This document shows positions 9,443-18,064 of a stretch of DNA of 32,889 nucleotides, in pieces; position 1 is the stretch's first letter; each line of letters opens with the position of its first letter. The notes under the pieces were generated by a model. The model was not told where the DNA came from, ran no database searches, and worked only from the letters and a program-made list of their open reading frames with translations. The position numbers were made by a program, and so were the translations under genes. The stretch is from positions 1 through 32,889 of the forward strand of contig CAIYHO010000117.1 in the NCBI GenBank assembly GCA_903925955.1, given 5' to 3'. The DNA comes from an uncultured Chloroflexota bacterium (lineage in GTDB: Bacteria > Chloroflexota > Limnocylindria > Limnocylindrales > CSP1-4).

Positions 9443-9569
9443 CGGCTATCAAATTTGGCGCCCAGCGATCCCTAGACGTCCCGTCCCCGAAGTAGGCGAT
9501 GGGCGTCCGCACAGGCCTTGTTCGATTGCTGTCGCCGGCGCCCGTCCACCCGAGCAGGAGCACATCCCG

Positions 9570-11696
9570 GTGCCGATCCTTGACCGCATGAAGGGCCCCG
9601 AAGACCTGCGCGGGCTCTCCGACGCCCAACTAGACGAGCTGGCTGCCGACATCCGCAGCACGATCATCAGGACCGTCGCCGTCACCGGTGGCCACCTTGG
9701 ATCCTCGCTAGGCGTGGTGGAGATCACCCTCGCGCTGCACCGGCTCCTGGAGTCGCCGCGCGATCACATCGTCTGGGACACGGGGCACCAGGCCTATGCC
9801 CACAAGCTCCTCACGGGACGGCTTGACCGGTTCCACACCCTGCGCCAGATCGACGGCCTTGGCGGGTTCCCGCGCCGGAGCGAGTCCCCGCACGACATCA
9901 TGGATGGCGGGCACGCCGGCACCGGGCTGTCCATTGCGCAGGGCCTCGCGAGCGCTCGCGACATCCGCCACTCGACAGAGCGGATCGCCGTGGTGGTCGG
10001 CGATGCGGCGATGCTCTCGGGCCTCAGCCTCGAAGCGCTCAACGACATCGGCCACCGCCAGACGCAGCTGCTCATCGTGCTCAACGACAACGAGATGTCC
10101 ATCAGCCCGTCGGTGGGCGCCATCTCCAAGTACCTCGCCGAGATCAAGCTCTCGTCCGCCTGGCGCCAGGGCAAGAGCGCGTACGACAACGTGACCGAGC
10201 GGATCCCGATTGTCGGCCCCAAGGCCGTGGAGTTCTCGCGCCGGTTGCGCCAGTCCGTCGCGTCAATGGCGCAGCCCGGACAGCTGTTTGAGGACCTGGG
10301 GATCACCTACATCGGCGTGATGCCCGGCCACGATCGGCCGTTCCTCGAGGAGACATTCCGCCGCGCGCTGACCCTCAACGAGCCGGTGCTTGTCCACGTC
10401 CGGACGCAGAAGGGCAAGGGCTACCGCCCCGCGGAAATCGACCAGATGTCGTTCCACGGAGCCGCTCTGCCGCCCATCCAGATTGAGCCTGCAGACGAGT
10501 ACGCCCGCTCCGCTGGCGCCAACGGCGAGGGCATGGGCTCGGGCGCAGCCGGCGGCTCCTCGATGACGCGCTCTCACGATGCCGGGGCAGGGGCGCCGCC
10601 GTCGTCGTCGGTGCTGTCGGATCGGCGGGGACATCCTCACAGCCCGTCGGATGCATCTGTTCAGGCCCCGGGCGCAGCGGCACCTGCAGCGACGCCCGCA
10701 CCCGACGCCGGCAAGGTGGGCAACTACACCGCCTTCTTCGCCCGCGAGCTTGTGGCGCTTGGCGCTGAGGATGAGCGCATCGTGGGGATCACGGCCGGGA
10801 TGCCCACGGGCACCGGGCTCTCCAAGTTTCAGACTGCGTATCCGGATCGCTTTATCGACGTCGGCATCGCCGAGCAGCACGCAGTGACGCTGGCCACCGG
10901 GCTTGCGCTGGCGGGCATGCGCCCGGTTGTTGCGCTCTACTCCACGTTCCTGCAGCGCGCGTTTGACCAGACCGTCCATGACGTCTGCCAGAACGATGCG
11001 CCCGTGGTGCTGGCCGTAGACCGCGCGGGTCTCGTGGGCGAGGACGGCACCAGCCATCAGGGCATGTTCACCATTCCGGCACAGCGGATGCTGCCCAACC
11101 TGGTGATCGCAAGCCCCAAGGATGAGCAGGAACTGCGGGCAATGCTGCGAACCGCGTTTGCACAGGACCACCCGTTTGCGCTGCACTACCCGCGTGACGC
11201 CGGCTTTGGTGTTCCCGAACGGGAACCCGCTGTTCTGCCGGTGGGCCACGGCGAACTGCTCCGCTCCGGCGACGACATCCTCCTGGTGGCGTTTGGGCCC
11301 ATCGTCCAGCGCGCGCTGGACACCGCTGAGCAGTTGGCCAAGCTGGGCTGGTCGGTTGGCGTGATCAACGCGCGTTTCGCCAAGCCGCTTGACCGGGAGC
11401 TCATCATTGCGCAGGCCAGCGGCAAGCGCCTCGTGGTCACCCTGGAAGAGAGCGTGGTCACGGGCGGGTTTGGGTCAGGGGTGCTGGAGGCCATGGAAGA
11501 GGCGCGCCTCACCGATGCCGCACTGCGAACGGTTCCCGTCAAGTTGATCGGCATCCCTGCGGACAGGTTTGTGGACCATGGCTCAGTCACGGACTTGCGC
11601 CGCCTCATCCGGCTCGACGTGCCCGGGGTTGTGGCGCAGATCACCGAGACCGCTGCGGCCCTCGGGATTGCGGCGCAGCCTGCGGCAGCGCGCTAA
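9570..11696 (+). CDS. dxs: 1-deoxy-D-xylulose-5-phosphate synthase (divergent, with low-complexity interdomain insert)
   Basis: VTGGHLGSSLGVVEITLALH, IVWDTGHQAYAHKLLTGR, NDNEMSISPSVGAISKYL, FIDVGIAEQHAVTLATGLALAG, YSTFLQRAFDQTVHDV, DRAGLVGEDGTSHQGMFT. Confidence 0.92.
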   Translation: MPILDRMKGPEDLRGLSDAQLDELAADIRSTIIRTVAVTGGHLGSSLGVVEITLALHRLLESPRDHIVWDTGHQAYAHKLLTGRLDRFHTLRQIDGLGGFPRRSESPHDIMDGGHAGTGLSIAQGLASARDIRHSTERIAVVVGDAAMLSGLSLEALNDIGHRQTQLLIVLNDNEMSISPSVGAISKYLAEIKLSSAWRQGKSAYDNVTERIPIVGPKAVEFSRRLRQSVASMAQPGQLFEDLGITYIGVMPGHDRPFLEETFRRALTLNEPVLVHVRTQKGKGYRPAEIDQMSFHGAALPPIQIEPADEYARSAGANGEGMGSGAAGGSSMTRSHDAGAGAPPSSSVLSDRRGHPHSPSDASVQAPGAAAPAATPAPDAGKVGNYTAFFARELVALGAEDERIVGITAGMPTGTGLSKFQTAYPDRFIDVGIAEQHAVTLATGLALAGMRPVVALYSTFLQRAFDQTVHDVCQNDAPVVLAVDRAGLVGEDGTSHQGMFTIPAQRMLPNLVIASPKDEQELRAMLRTAFAQDHPFALHYPRDAGFGVPEREPAVLPVGHGELLRSGDDILLVAFGPIVQRALDTAEQLAKLGWSVGVINARFAKPLDRELIIAQASGKRLVVTLEESVVTGGFGSGVLEAMEEARLTDAALRTVPVKLIGIPADRFVDHGSVTDLRRLIRLDVPGVVAQITETAAALGIAAQPAAAR

Positions 11697-11752
11697 CAGC
11701 ACCGGCCAGAACGGCGCAATTGCAGGCGTGCAAGTCCGGGTGAAGCCGGCTG

Positions 11753-11761
11753 TGCCACGAT
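11753..11761 (+). promoter_or_regulatory. Candidate extended -10 box immediately upstream of tlyA (leaderless geometry)
   Basis: TGC-CACGAT, six nucleotides (agggct), then ATG at 11768; no Shine-Dalgarno sequence in that space. Confidence 0.4.
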
Positions 11762-11767
11762 AGGGCT

Positions 11768-12592
11768 ATGGCGACCCCAGTGGCGCGACGCATCAGGCTG
11801 GACCAGCTCCTCTTGGAGCGTGGTCTTGCCTCCACGCGCTCGCAGGCGCAGGCACTGGTGATGGCGGGGCGTGTTGCGGTGGGGGAGGGCGAGGCGGCCC
11901 GCCGTGACCGGAAGTCCGGGGACCTTGTGGGCCATGACGCAGTTGTTGTGGTTGCGCCCGGGAGCACATGGGTGTCGCGTGGTGCGCACAAGCTGATCGC
12001 AGCGCTGGACGCCTTTGAGATTGACCCCGCAGGCCTAGTCGCCGCGGACGTGGGAGCTTCCACCGGGGGCTTCACCGATGTGCTGCTGGCTCGGGGCGCC
12101 ACACGGGTGTACGCCATCGATGTGGGGTACGGCCAGCTTGCCGAGCGTCTGCGGCAGGATTCCCGGGTGGTGTCCATGGAGCGCGTCAATGCCCGAGAGG
12201 CATCTGCGTCCATGCTGCCGGAGCCAGTGGATCTTGTTGTGATGGACGTGTCGTTCATCTCGCTTGCGCTTGTGCTGGGACCTGTCCGGACGCTGCTGCG
12301 TGATGGCCGTGGCCCAATCCTTGCGCTTGTGAAGCCGCAGTTTGAGGCCGGCAAGCGTGACGCAAAGGGCGGCGTTGTCCGGGATCCGGAGATCCACAGG
12401 CGGGTCCTGCGCGAGGTGGTTGCGGCGGCGTCCGCCATGGGCATCGGGGCCCGCGGGGTTGTTGCGTCACCCATCCAGGGGCCACAGGGCAACCGCGAGT
12501 TCATGACCTGGTTTGCGGCGGGTCCCGGGTGCGCCGAGATTCAGGAGCGTATCGAGGAGGCGGTTGCCGCCGCGTGGGAGGGAGCCGTATGA
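11768..12592 (+). CDS. tlyA: TlyA family rRNA (cytidine-2'-O)-methyltransferase
   Basis: S4-like N-terminus RLDQLLLERGLASTRSQAQALVMAGRVAV, VAADVGASTGGFTDVLLARGATRVYAIDVGYGQLAERLRQDSRVVSMERVNAR, KPQFEAGKRDAKGGVVRDPEIHRRVL. Confidence 0.95.
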   Translation: MATPVARRIRLDQLLLERGLASTRSQAQALVMAGRVAVGEGEAARRDRKSGDLVGHDAVVVVAPGSTWVSRGAHKLIAALDAFEIDPAGLVAADVGASTGGFTDVLLARGATRVYAIDVGYGQLAERLRQDSRVVSMERVNAREASASMLPEPVDLVVMDVSFISLALVLGPVRTLLRDGRGPILALVKPQFEAGKRDAKGGVVRDPEIHRRVLREVVAAASAMGIGARGVVASPIQGPQGNREFMTWFAAGPGCAEIQERIEEAVAAAWEGAV

Positions 12593-13431
12593 CGCTGGCG
12601 CGGATTGGGTTTGCGTACAACCCCACCAACGAGGCGGCGCTGGAGCTGCGCGAACGCGCCGCTGGCTGGTGCCACATGCGCGGTGTGGGCAACTGGGCGT
12701 CGCCGGCAGGCGACCTCGAAGCACTCCTGCGTGAACTGCCCACCACGGATGTCCTGGTGGTGCTGGGCGGTGACGGCACGCTCCTGCTGGCCGCCCGGGC
12801 AGCGGCGGTGATTGACGTCCCCATCCTTGGCGTCAACCTGGGCAAGGTTGGCTTCCTCTCGATGGCCGAGGCCCGGGACGTTGAGGCTGTCCTTGAGAAG
12901 CTGGTCCGCGGCGACTATGCGGTCCGGGAGCGGATGGCGTTGACCGGCGCAATCCTGCCCGGTGGCCAGCCAAGCGAGGAGCGGTTCAGCGCCCTCAACG
13001 ACATCGTGGTTGCGCGTGGCTCGCTTGCCCGCGTCTGCCGTCTGGACGTGTCCATCGATGAGTCCCATCTGGCCACGTTTGTTGCCGATGGGCTGGTGGT
13101 GTCAAGTCCAACGGGCTCCACCGGCTACAGCTTCTCTGCCGGCGGCCCCATCCTTGACCCGCAGAGCCGCAATCTGGTTGTGACGCCCATCGCCGGATAC
13201 CTCTCGGCCATTCGCTCGATTGTGGTGTCGCCGCGCCAGGTTGTGCGCTGCCGCGTTGTGGACGCGTATGAGGCGCTCGTGTCCATTGACGGGCGCGAGG
13301 ACCGGCGGATCGCGGTTGGGGACGTGGTTGAGGTCCGCGCGATGGAGCGTCCCATCCGGTTTGTGGAGCCCACGGGCACCATGCCCTTCTGGGACCTGCT
13401 GCGGACAAAGGTGGAGCTGCTGCCGTCGTGA
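12589..13431 (+). CDS. nadK: NAD kinase
   Basis: VVLGGDGTLLLAARAAAVIDVPILGVNLGKVGFLSMAE, DGLVVSSPTGSTGYSFSAGGPILDP. Start at the ATG (12589) overlapping the tlyA stop. Confidence 0.96.
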   Translation: MTLARIGFAYNPTNEAALELRERAAGWCHMRGVGNWASPAGDLEALLRELPTTDVLVVLGGDGTLLLAARAAAVIDVPILGVNLGKVGFLSMAEARDVEAVLEKLVRGDYAVRERMALTGAILPGGQPSEERFSALNDIVVARGSLARVCRLDVSIDESHLATFVADGLVVSSPTGSTGYSFSAGGPILDPQSRNLVVTPIAGYLSAIRSIVVSPRQVVRCRVVDAYEALVSIDGREDRRIAVGDVVEVRAMERPIRFVEPTGTMPFWDLLRTKVELLPS

Positions 13432-15167
13432 GCGCCGTAGACGACGCCCTTCCGGCTGCCGGCCGCCTGCTTGAGCTGGCCGTTGCGGATCTTGCCCTGA
13501 TTGACCGGCTTCGGCTGCCGCTGGGCGAGGGGCTCAACGTGTTGACGGGGGAGACGGGCGCAGGCAAAAGCCTGCTGATTGATGCGCTGGGGCTGGCGCT
13601 TGGCGCCCGCGCCGATACCACCCTTGTGCGCCACGGGGCCGATGCCGCGCGCGTGGACGCCGTGTTTGCGAGGGCAGGGAGCCCGTTGCTGGTGGGACGA
13701 GAGGTGAGCGCTGCAGGACGCTCATCTGCCCGTCTTGACGATGAGACCGTGACTGCGGGGCGCTTGGCCGCAGTTGCCGGGAGGCTTGTGGAGATCCACG
13801 GCCAGCACGACCAGCTCCGCCTGCTTGATGAGGATCACCAGCGCGATCTGCTTGATGCGTTTGGCGGGCTTGGGGAGGCGCGCGGCGCAATGGCGGCGGC
13901 CGTCGCCCGCTGGCAGGAGAACCGCGCGCGTCTTGCCGAACTGGTGGCTGATCCCCGAGAGGTCCTGCGCAGGCTGGAGCTGCTGGACCATGAGGCGCAG
14001 GAGATCGCCGATGCGCGTCTGCGTCAGGGAGAGGCTGCGGAGATCGCCGGGGACCTGGCGGCAGCGGGAAACCGGGAGACGATTGCTGCGGGTGCCGTGG
14101 CCGCGCGCGATCTTCTCGCTGGCGATGGGCGCAGCGCGCGTGACAGGCTGGCCCAAGCGACACGCGAGCTTCGGGGTCTCGCCCGCCTTGACGGGCGCTG
14201 GGAGCCGCTTGCTGTGCGGCTTGCGGGTCTGGAGGCGGAGGTTGAGGACGTGGCGCAGGAGGTCCGCGCCCTGGGCGATGGCGTGGAGCACGACCCGGCC
14301 GCACTCGCAAGGCTTGAGGACCGCCTGGGTGAGATCCACCGGCTTCTGCGCAGATACGGTGACGACGAGGCGTCGGTGATCGCCCACGCGGAGCAGGCTG
14401 CGGCCGAGGCCCTTCGACTGCGCGGCATGGAAGGGGAGCGAGAGGCCCGCAAGACAGACGATCAGCGGTTGCTGGGCGAAGTTGGTGACGCCGGTGCCGC
14501 CCTCACGGGTCTCCGGCGCGCGGCTGCGGGCGTGCTTGCGCACGAGACGTCGGCCGTGCTTGCCGATATCGGGTTCCCTGCAGACGCGTTTGGGATCTCT
14601 GTGGAGCGTCGCGCCGCGGCCGGGGAATGGTCGGTGATTGTGGATGGCGATGCCGTGGGGTTTGACGCCGCCGGTCTGGACTCCATTGTCTTCACGTTCC
14701 GGCCAAACGCCGGTGAGCCGCGCCGGCCACTGGCCAAGATTGCATCCGGGGGCGAGCTGTCGCGCGTTGGGCTGGCGGTCCAGCAGGTGCTGGCGCGCGT
14801 TGACCGCACGCCAACGCTGGTGTTTGACGAGATTGACAGCGGCATTGGCGGACGGAGCGCGGACCCGGTTGGCCGCAGCCTATGGACCCTGGCCCGGACG
14901 CATCAGGTGCTCTGCGTCACGCACCTGCCGCAGATCGCCGCGTACGCGGATGCCCACTACCGGATTGCCAAGAGCGAACGCGAAGGGCGGACCGTCACAG
15001 ACGTTGTGCTGCTCGACGACGCCGGTCGGGAAGCGGAACTTGCCGCCATGCTGGGCGGGGCGGCAGATGGCGACGCAGCCCGGCTGTCCGCACGGGAACT
15101 GCTGGAACGTGCGCGCGGCTGGGCCAGCACACGCCACGGCGTGGACGCGTCGCCGCGGCAGGGCTGA
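13428..15167 (+). CDS. recN: DNA repair protein RecN
   Basis: GLNVLTGETGAGKSLLIDALGLALGARAD Walker A, VEIHGQHDQLRLLDEDHQRDLLD, ASGGELSRVGLAVQQVL signature, TLVFDEIDSGIGGRSA Walker B, VLCVTHLPQIAAYAD. Confidence 0.96.
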   Translation: MSAVDDALPAAGRLLELAVADLALIDRLRLPLGEGLNVLTGETGAGKSLLIDALGLALGARADTTLVRHGADAARVDAVFARAGSPLLVGREVSAAGRSSARLDDETVTAGRLAAVAGRLVEIHGQHDQLRLLDEDHQRDLLDAFGGLGEARGAMAAAVARWQENRARLAELVADPREVLRRLELLDHEAQEIADARLRQGEAAEIAGDLAAAGNRETIAAGAVAARDLLAGDGRSARDRLAQATRELRGLARLDGRWEPLAVRLAGLEAEVEDVAQEVRALGDGVEHDPAALARLEDRLGEIHRLLRRYGDDEASVIAHAEQAAAEALRLRGMEGEREARKTDDQRLLGEVGDAGAALTGLRRAAAGVLAHETSAVLADIGFPADAFGISVERRAAAGEWSVIVDGDAVGFDAAGLDSIVFTFRPNAGEPRRPLAKIASGGELSRVGLAVQQVLARVDRTPTLVFDEIDSGIGGRSADPVGRSLWTLARTHQVLCVTHLPQIAAYADAHYRIAKSEREGRTVTDVVLLDDAGREAELAAMLGGAADGDAARLSARELLERARGWASTRHGVDASPRQG

Positions 15168-15205
15168 TTGGGCGACGGGTGGAGACTGCCCGCGATCCAC
15201 TGAGC

Positions 15206-16159
15206 ATGGCCATTGCCGCGTATCTGTCGTTCCTGCGCGTTGAGCGCGGTCTCGCCGATGCCACGCTGCGCGCCTACGGCTCGGACCTTGAGGACTTTGC
15301 GGCCAGCCGCGGCGCCACGGCAACCTGGGCAGCAGGCCCCGAGATTGCACGCCGTTACCTCGCCACCCGGGCCCGTCGCGGGTCTGGGCCGGACGCCGGC
15401 CTTGCGCCCGCCAGCCTTCGCAGACGGGCCGCCGCTATTCGTGGGTTCTACCGCTTTGCGTTTGGCGATGGGCTTATCCAGACGGACATCGCCTCGCGTT
15501 TGGACTTGCCGCGCCAGCAGCGGCTCCTGCCGGACACGCTCTCTATCGGTGAGGTGGAGCGCCTGCTGGAGGCTGCTGGCTCGGATGTCCCCCTGGGGGG
15601 CAGGCCAACTGCGGTCGATGGGCGCAGACTCCGTGATCGCGCGCTTGCCGAGCTCCTGTACGCGTCGGGCCTGCGGATCTCAGAGGCGCTTGGGCTTGAC
15701 GTGGAGAACCTGCTGCTTGACTCGGGTCTTGTTCGCGTCTTCGGCAAGGGCGGCAAAGAGCGGGTGGTGCCCGTGGGCGACGTTGCCGCGGCATGGCTCA
15801 ACAGGTACCTCAGCTGGCCTCGTCCGGCCTGGCTGGCGGTGGGTCATCAGGGAGCCGGCGCGGGGACGCCGCTGTTCGTCACGTCTCGGGGATCGCGGAT
15901 GCTTCGGACGCAGGCGTGGCGCATGGTCAAGGACGCGGCCACCGCGGCCCAGATTGACGGGCCCGTGTCTCCCCACACGCTGCGCCACTCCTTTGCAACG
16001 CACCTGCTGGAGGGCGGAGCCGACCTGCGTGTTGTCCAAGAGCTCCTTGGACATGCGACGATAGCCACGACGCAGCTCTACACACATGTGACGGGGGAGC
16101 GCGTGCGCGAGGTCTATGCCCGGGCGCATCCAGGGCCTAGCGGGAGGAAGAGGCGATGA
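15206..16159 (+). CDS. Tyrosine recombinase, XerC/XerD type
   Basis: ELLYASGLRISEALGL (first Arg), SPHTLRHSFATHLLEGGADLRVVQELLGHATIATTQLYTHV (HxxR and Tyr). Start set at ATG 15206; GTG 15179 is an alternative. XerC versus XerD not resolved. Confidence 0.93.
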   Translation: MAIAAYLSFLRVERGLADATLRAYGSDLEDFAASRGATATWAAGPEIARRYLATRARRGSGPDAGLAPASLRRRAAAIRGFYRFAFGDGLIQTDIASRLDLPRQQRLLPDTLSIGEVERLLEAAGSDVPLGGRPTAVDGRRLRDRALAELLYASGLRISEALGLDVENLLLDSGLVRVFGKGGKERVVPVGDVAAAWLNRYLSWPRPAWLAVGHQGAGAGTPLFVTSRGSRMLRTQAWRMVKDAATAAQIDGPVSPHTLRHSFATHLLEGGADLRVVQELLGHATIATTQLYTHVTGERVREVYARAHPGPSGRKRR

Positions 16160-16869
16160 GCTACACCGATGGTCTGCTTGCCACTGGCGAGCGCATCATG
16201 CGACGCGAGCACCAGCATCCGTTCGTCCTGATCTGGGACAGCCGCGGCGGGATCCTCGCGCTGATCGCGGCGTTGGGCATCCTGATCATCAAGGCCGTCT
16301 CGGGCGGGACGGGCGCCTTCTTCGACATCCTTGGCTACCTCGCCCTGATCCTGCTTGTGGCGGGGCTGCTCCTGGTGTTGTGGAGCTGGCTCAAGTACCG
16401 CAACGAGGAGTTTGTGGTCACAAACCGGCGGATCATCCATGCCCGAGGCGTGGTCAACAAGGAGGCCAGCGACTCCGCCCTTGAGAAGATCAACGATGCC
16501 AATCTGAAGGAGTCCCTCTTCGGGCGCATGTTTGGCTTTGGCGATCTCGAAGTGGACACGGCGTCCGAGGCCGGCATTGAGCGGCTGCGGATGCTCCGGG
16601 ATCCCAAGGACTACAAGAAGGCGATGCTTGACGCCAAGCGTGAGCTGGAGCTTGACGTGAGCAGGTCGGGCTATGCGGCGCCCCAGGCAGGCTACGCGGC
16701 GCCCCAGGCGCCTGCAGCGCCCACACCCCCGGCGGCCCCCGTCCAAGACCACATGAGCAGCGACGATGTTGCTGCTGCCGTGGACCGCATTGGCGAGCTC
16801 CGCGACAAGGGGCTCATCTCGCCCGACGAGTTTGAGGCGAAGAAGAAGGAACTGCTGGACCGGCTCTAG
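16156..16869 (+). CDS. Membrane protein with bacterial PH-like domain and C-terminal SHOCT motif
   Basis: Two TM stretches, then YRNEEFVVTNRRIIHARGVVNKEASDSALEKINDANLKESLFGRMFGFGDLEVDTAS (bPH2-like); C-terminus DRIGELRDKGLISPDEFEAKKKELLDRL (SHOCT). Confidence 0.82.
   Translation: MSYTDGLLATGERIMRREHQHPFVLIWDSRGGILALIAALGILIIKAVSGGTGAFFDILGYLALILLVAGLLLVLWSWLKYRNEEFVVTNRRIIHARGVVNKEASDSALEKINDANLKESLFGRMFGFGDLEVDTASEAGIERLRMLRDPKDYKKAMLDAKRELELDVSRSGYAAPQAGYAAPQAPAAPTPPAAPVQDHMSSDDVAAAVDRIGELRDKGLISPDEFEAKKKELLDRL
16669..16710 (+). repeat. 21-bp tandem duplication (2 copies) coding GYAAPQA GYAAPQA
   Basis: ggctatgcggcgccccaggca / ggctacgcggcgccccaggcg; differ at two third-codon positions. 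Confidence 0.9.
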
Positions 16870-16959
16870 GCGCCACACCGGCGGGGCTCTGGACGGCGGG
16901 GCCCCGCTCGCCGCGCCGGGTAGGATACGGGGGCGCTTTCACGTGCACCCGAGGTCTTT

Positions 16960-17595
16960 GTGTTCGACGTCTCTAACCTCCTGCCCAAGCTGATCGCCAT
17001 TGCGGTCCTGCTGCTGGTCTGCTTTCCCGTCCACGAGTTTGCGCATGCCCTTGCCGCGTACTGGCAGGGCGATGCGATGGCCAAGGTGTACGGGCGCCTC
17101 ACGCTCAACCCGGTTGCGCACTTTGACCGGTTCGGGTCGCTGATGATTGTCATCTCGGTCCTGCTTGGCAGCGGCATGATCCTTGGCTGGGCCAAGCCCA
17201 CGCCCATCAACCCGCAGAACTTCCGTGATCGCCGCAACGGCGAGGTGCTGGTGGCGCTGGCCGGGCCACTGTCCAACCTGCTGATGGCGGTGGTGTTTGC
17301 GGTGGTGCTGCGCGCCATGCTTGGGCTCAGCCTCGCCGCCCCAGATTGGGTGTACTTCGCTGTCTACTACCTGGTGGTCTTCAACGTGCTGCTGGGGATC
17401 TTCAACCTGCTCCCCGTGCCTCCGCTTGACGGATCAAACCTCCTCTTCCGGTTCCTCTCGCCCCGGCAGGTCTGGCAGATCCGGCCCGTCCTGCAGCAGT
17501 ACGGGCTGTTGATCCTCGTGGGCGTGATCGTCGTGTTGGGCGGACCGCTGAGCCGGCTGATCGATGGGGTGGTTAGTGTCCTGGTGGGCGTCTAA
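16960..17595 (+). CDS. Site-2 protease family (M50) membrane metalloprotease
   Basis: FPVHEFAHALAAYWQGD (HExxH), GWAKPTPINPQNFRDRRNGEVLVALAGPLSNLLMA, LLGIFNLLPVPPLDGSNLL (NPDG-like region). Confidence 0.92.
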   Translation: MFDVSNLLPKLIAIAVLLLVCFPVHEFAHALAAYWQGDAMAKVYGRLTLNPVAHFDRFGSLMIVISVLLGSGMILGWAKPTPINPQNFRDRRNGEVLVALAGPLSNLLMAVVFAVVLRAMLGLSLAAPDWVYFAVYYLVVFNVLLGIFNLLPVPPLDGSNLLFRFLSPRQVWQIRPVLQQYGLLILVGVIVVLGGPLSRLIDGVVSVLVGV

Positions 17596-18064
17596 GGTTC
17601 GGCAGCTCCGCCAGCACTTGGGCGCCCGCGTGACGCCCCAGGAGCGGGCTGGGCTTGCCGCTTGGCTGCGTCCGGCTGAGCTGGCTCTGTTTGAGCAGAT
17701 GCATCCGGCCGATCGGCGCCACGGGCTTGATGTGGCAGCGCACCTGCGAGCCGCGGGCGTTGCAGACCGAGACGTCCTGGCCGCTGGGCTGCTCCATGAC
17801 TGCGGCAAGGGCAAGACCGGCCCGGGCCCACGCATCGCCTGGTCGCTTGGCGAGCACTACGGAACATGGGTGCTTCGCATTGCGCAGCGTGTCCCCGGAT
17901 GGAAGGCGCCCCTTGAACGGCTGCGCACCCATGCGGAGACGTCTGCCGCAGCGCTGGAGACAGCAGGGCTGAGCGCCCGCGCGGTGGCCTTGGTTCGTGA
18001 GCAGGCGGCGCCCTCTGACCCCGAATACGGCGTCCGGTTTGCAGCGGCGGACGAGGCGTGCTGA
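17564..18064 (+). CDS. HD-domain protein (putative metal-dependent phosphohydrolase)
   Basis: RRHGLDVAAHLRAAGVADRDVLAAGLLHDCGKGKTGPGPRIAW contains the HD motif; overlaps the M50 gene by about 30 nt. Start codon uncertain (17564 or 17576). Confidence 0.75.
   Translation: MGWLVSWWASKVRQLRQHLGARVTPQERAGLAAWLRPAELALFEQMHPADRRHGLDVAAHLRAAGVADRDVLAAGLLHDCGKGKTGPGPRIAWSLGEHYGTWVLRIAQRVPGWKAPLERLRTHAETSAAALETAGLSARAVALVREQAAPSDPEYGVRFAAADEAC

Noticed and set aside
9443-9569. TPP riboswitch upstream of dxs
   Set aside because: I could not identify the conserved CUGAGA and ACCUGAUCUGGAUAAUGCCAGCG-type elements.
15206-16159. Tyrosine recombinase as evidence of a mobile element
   Set aside because: Embedded in the recN...scpA string with coupled overlaps and a typical Xer length and motifs; no att-like repeats or cargo.
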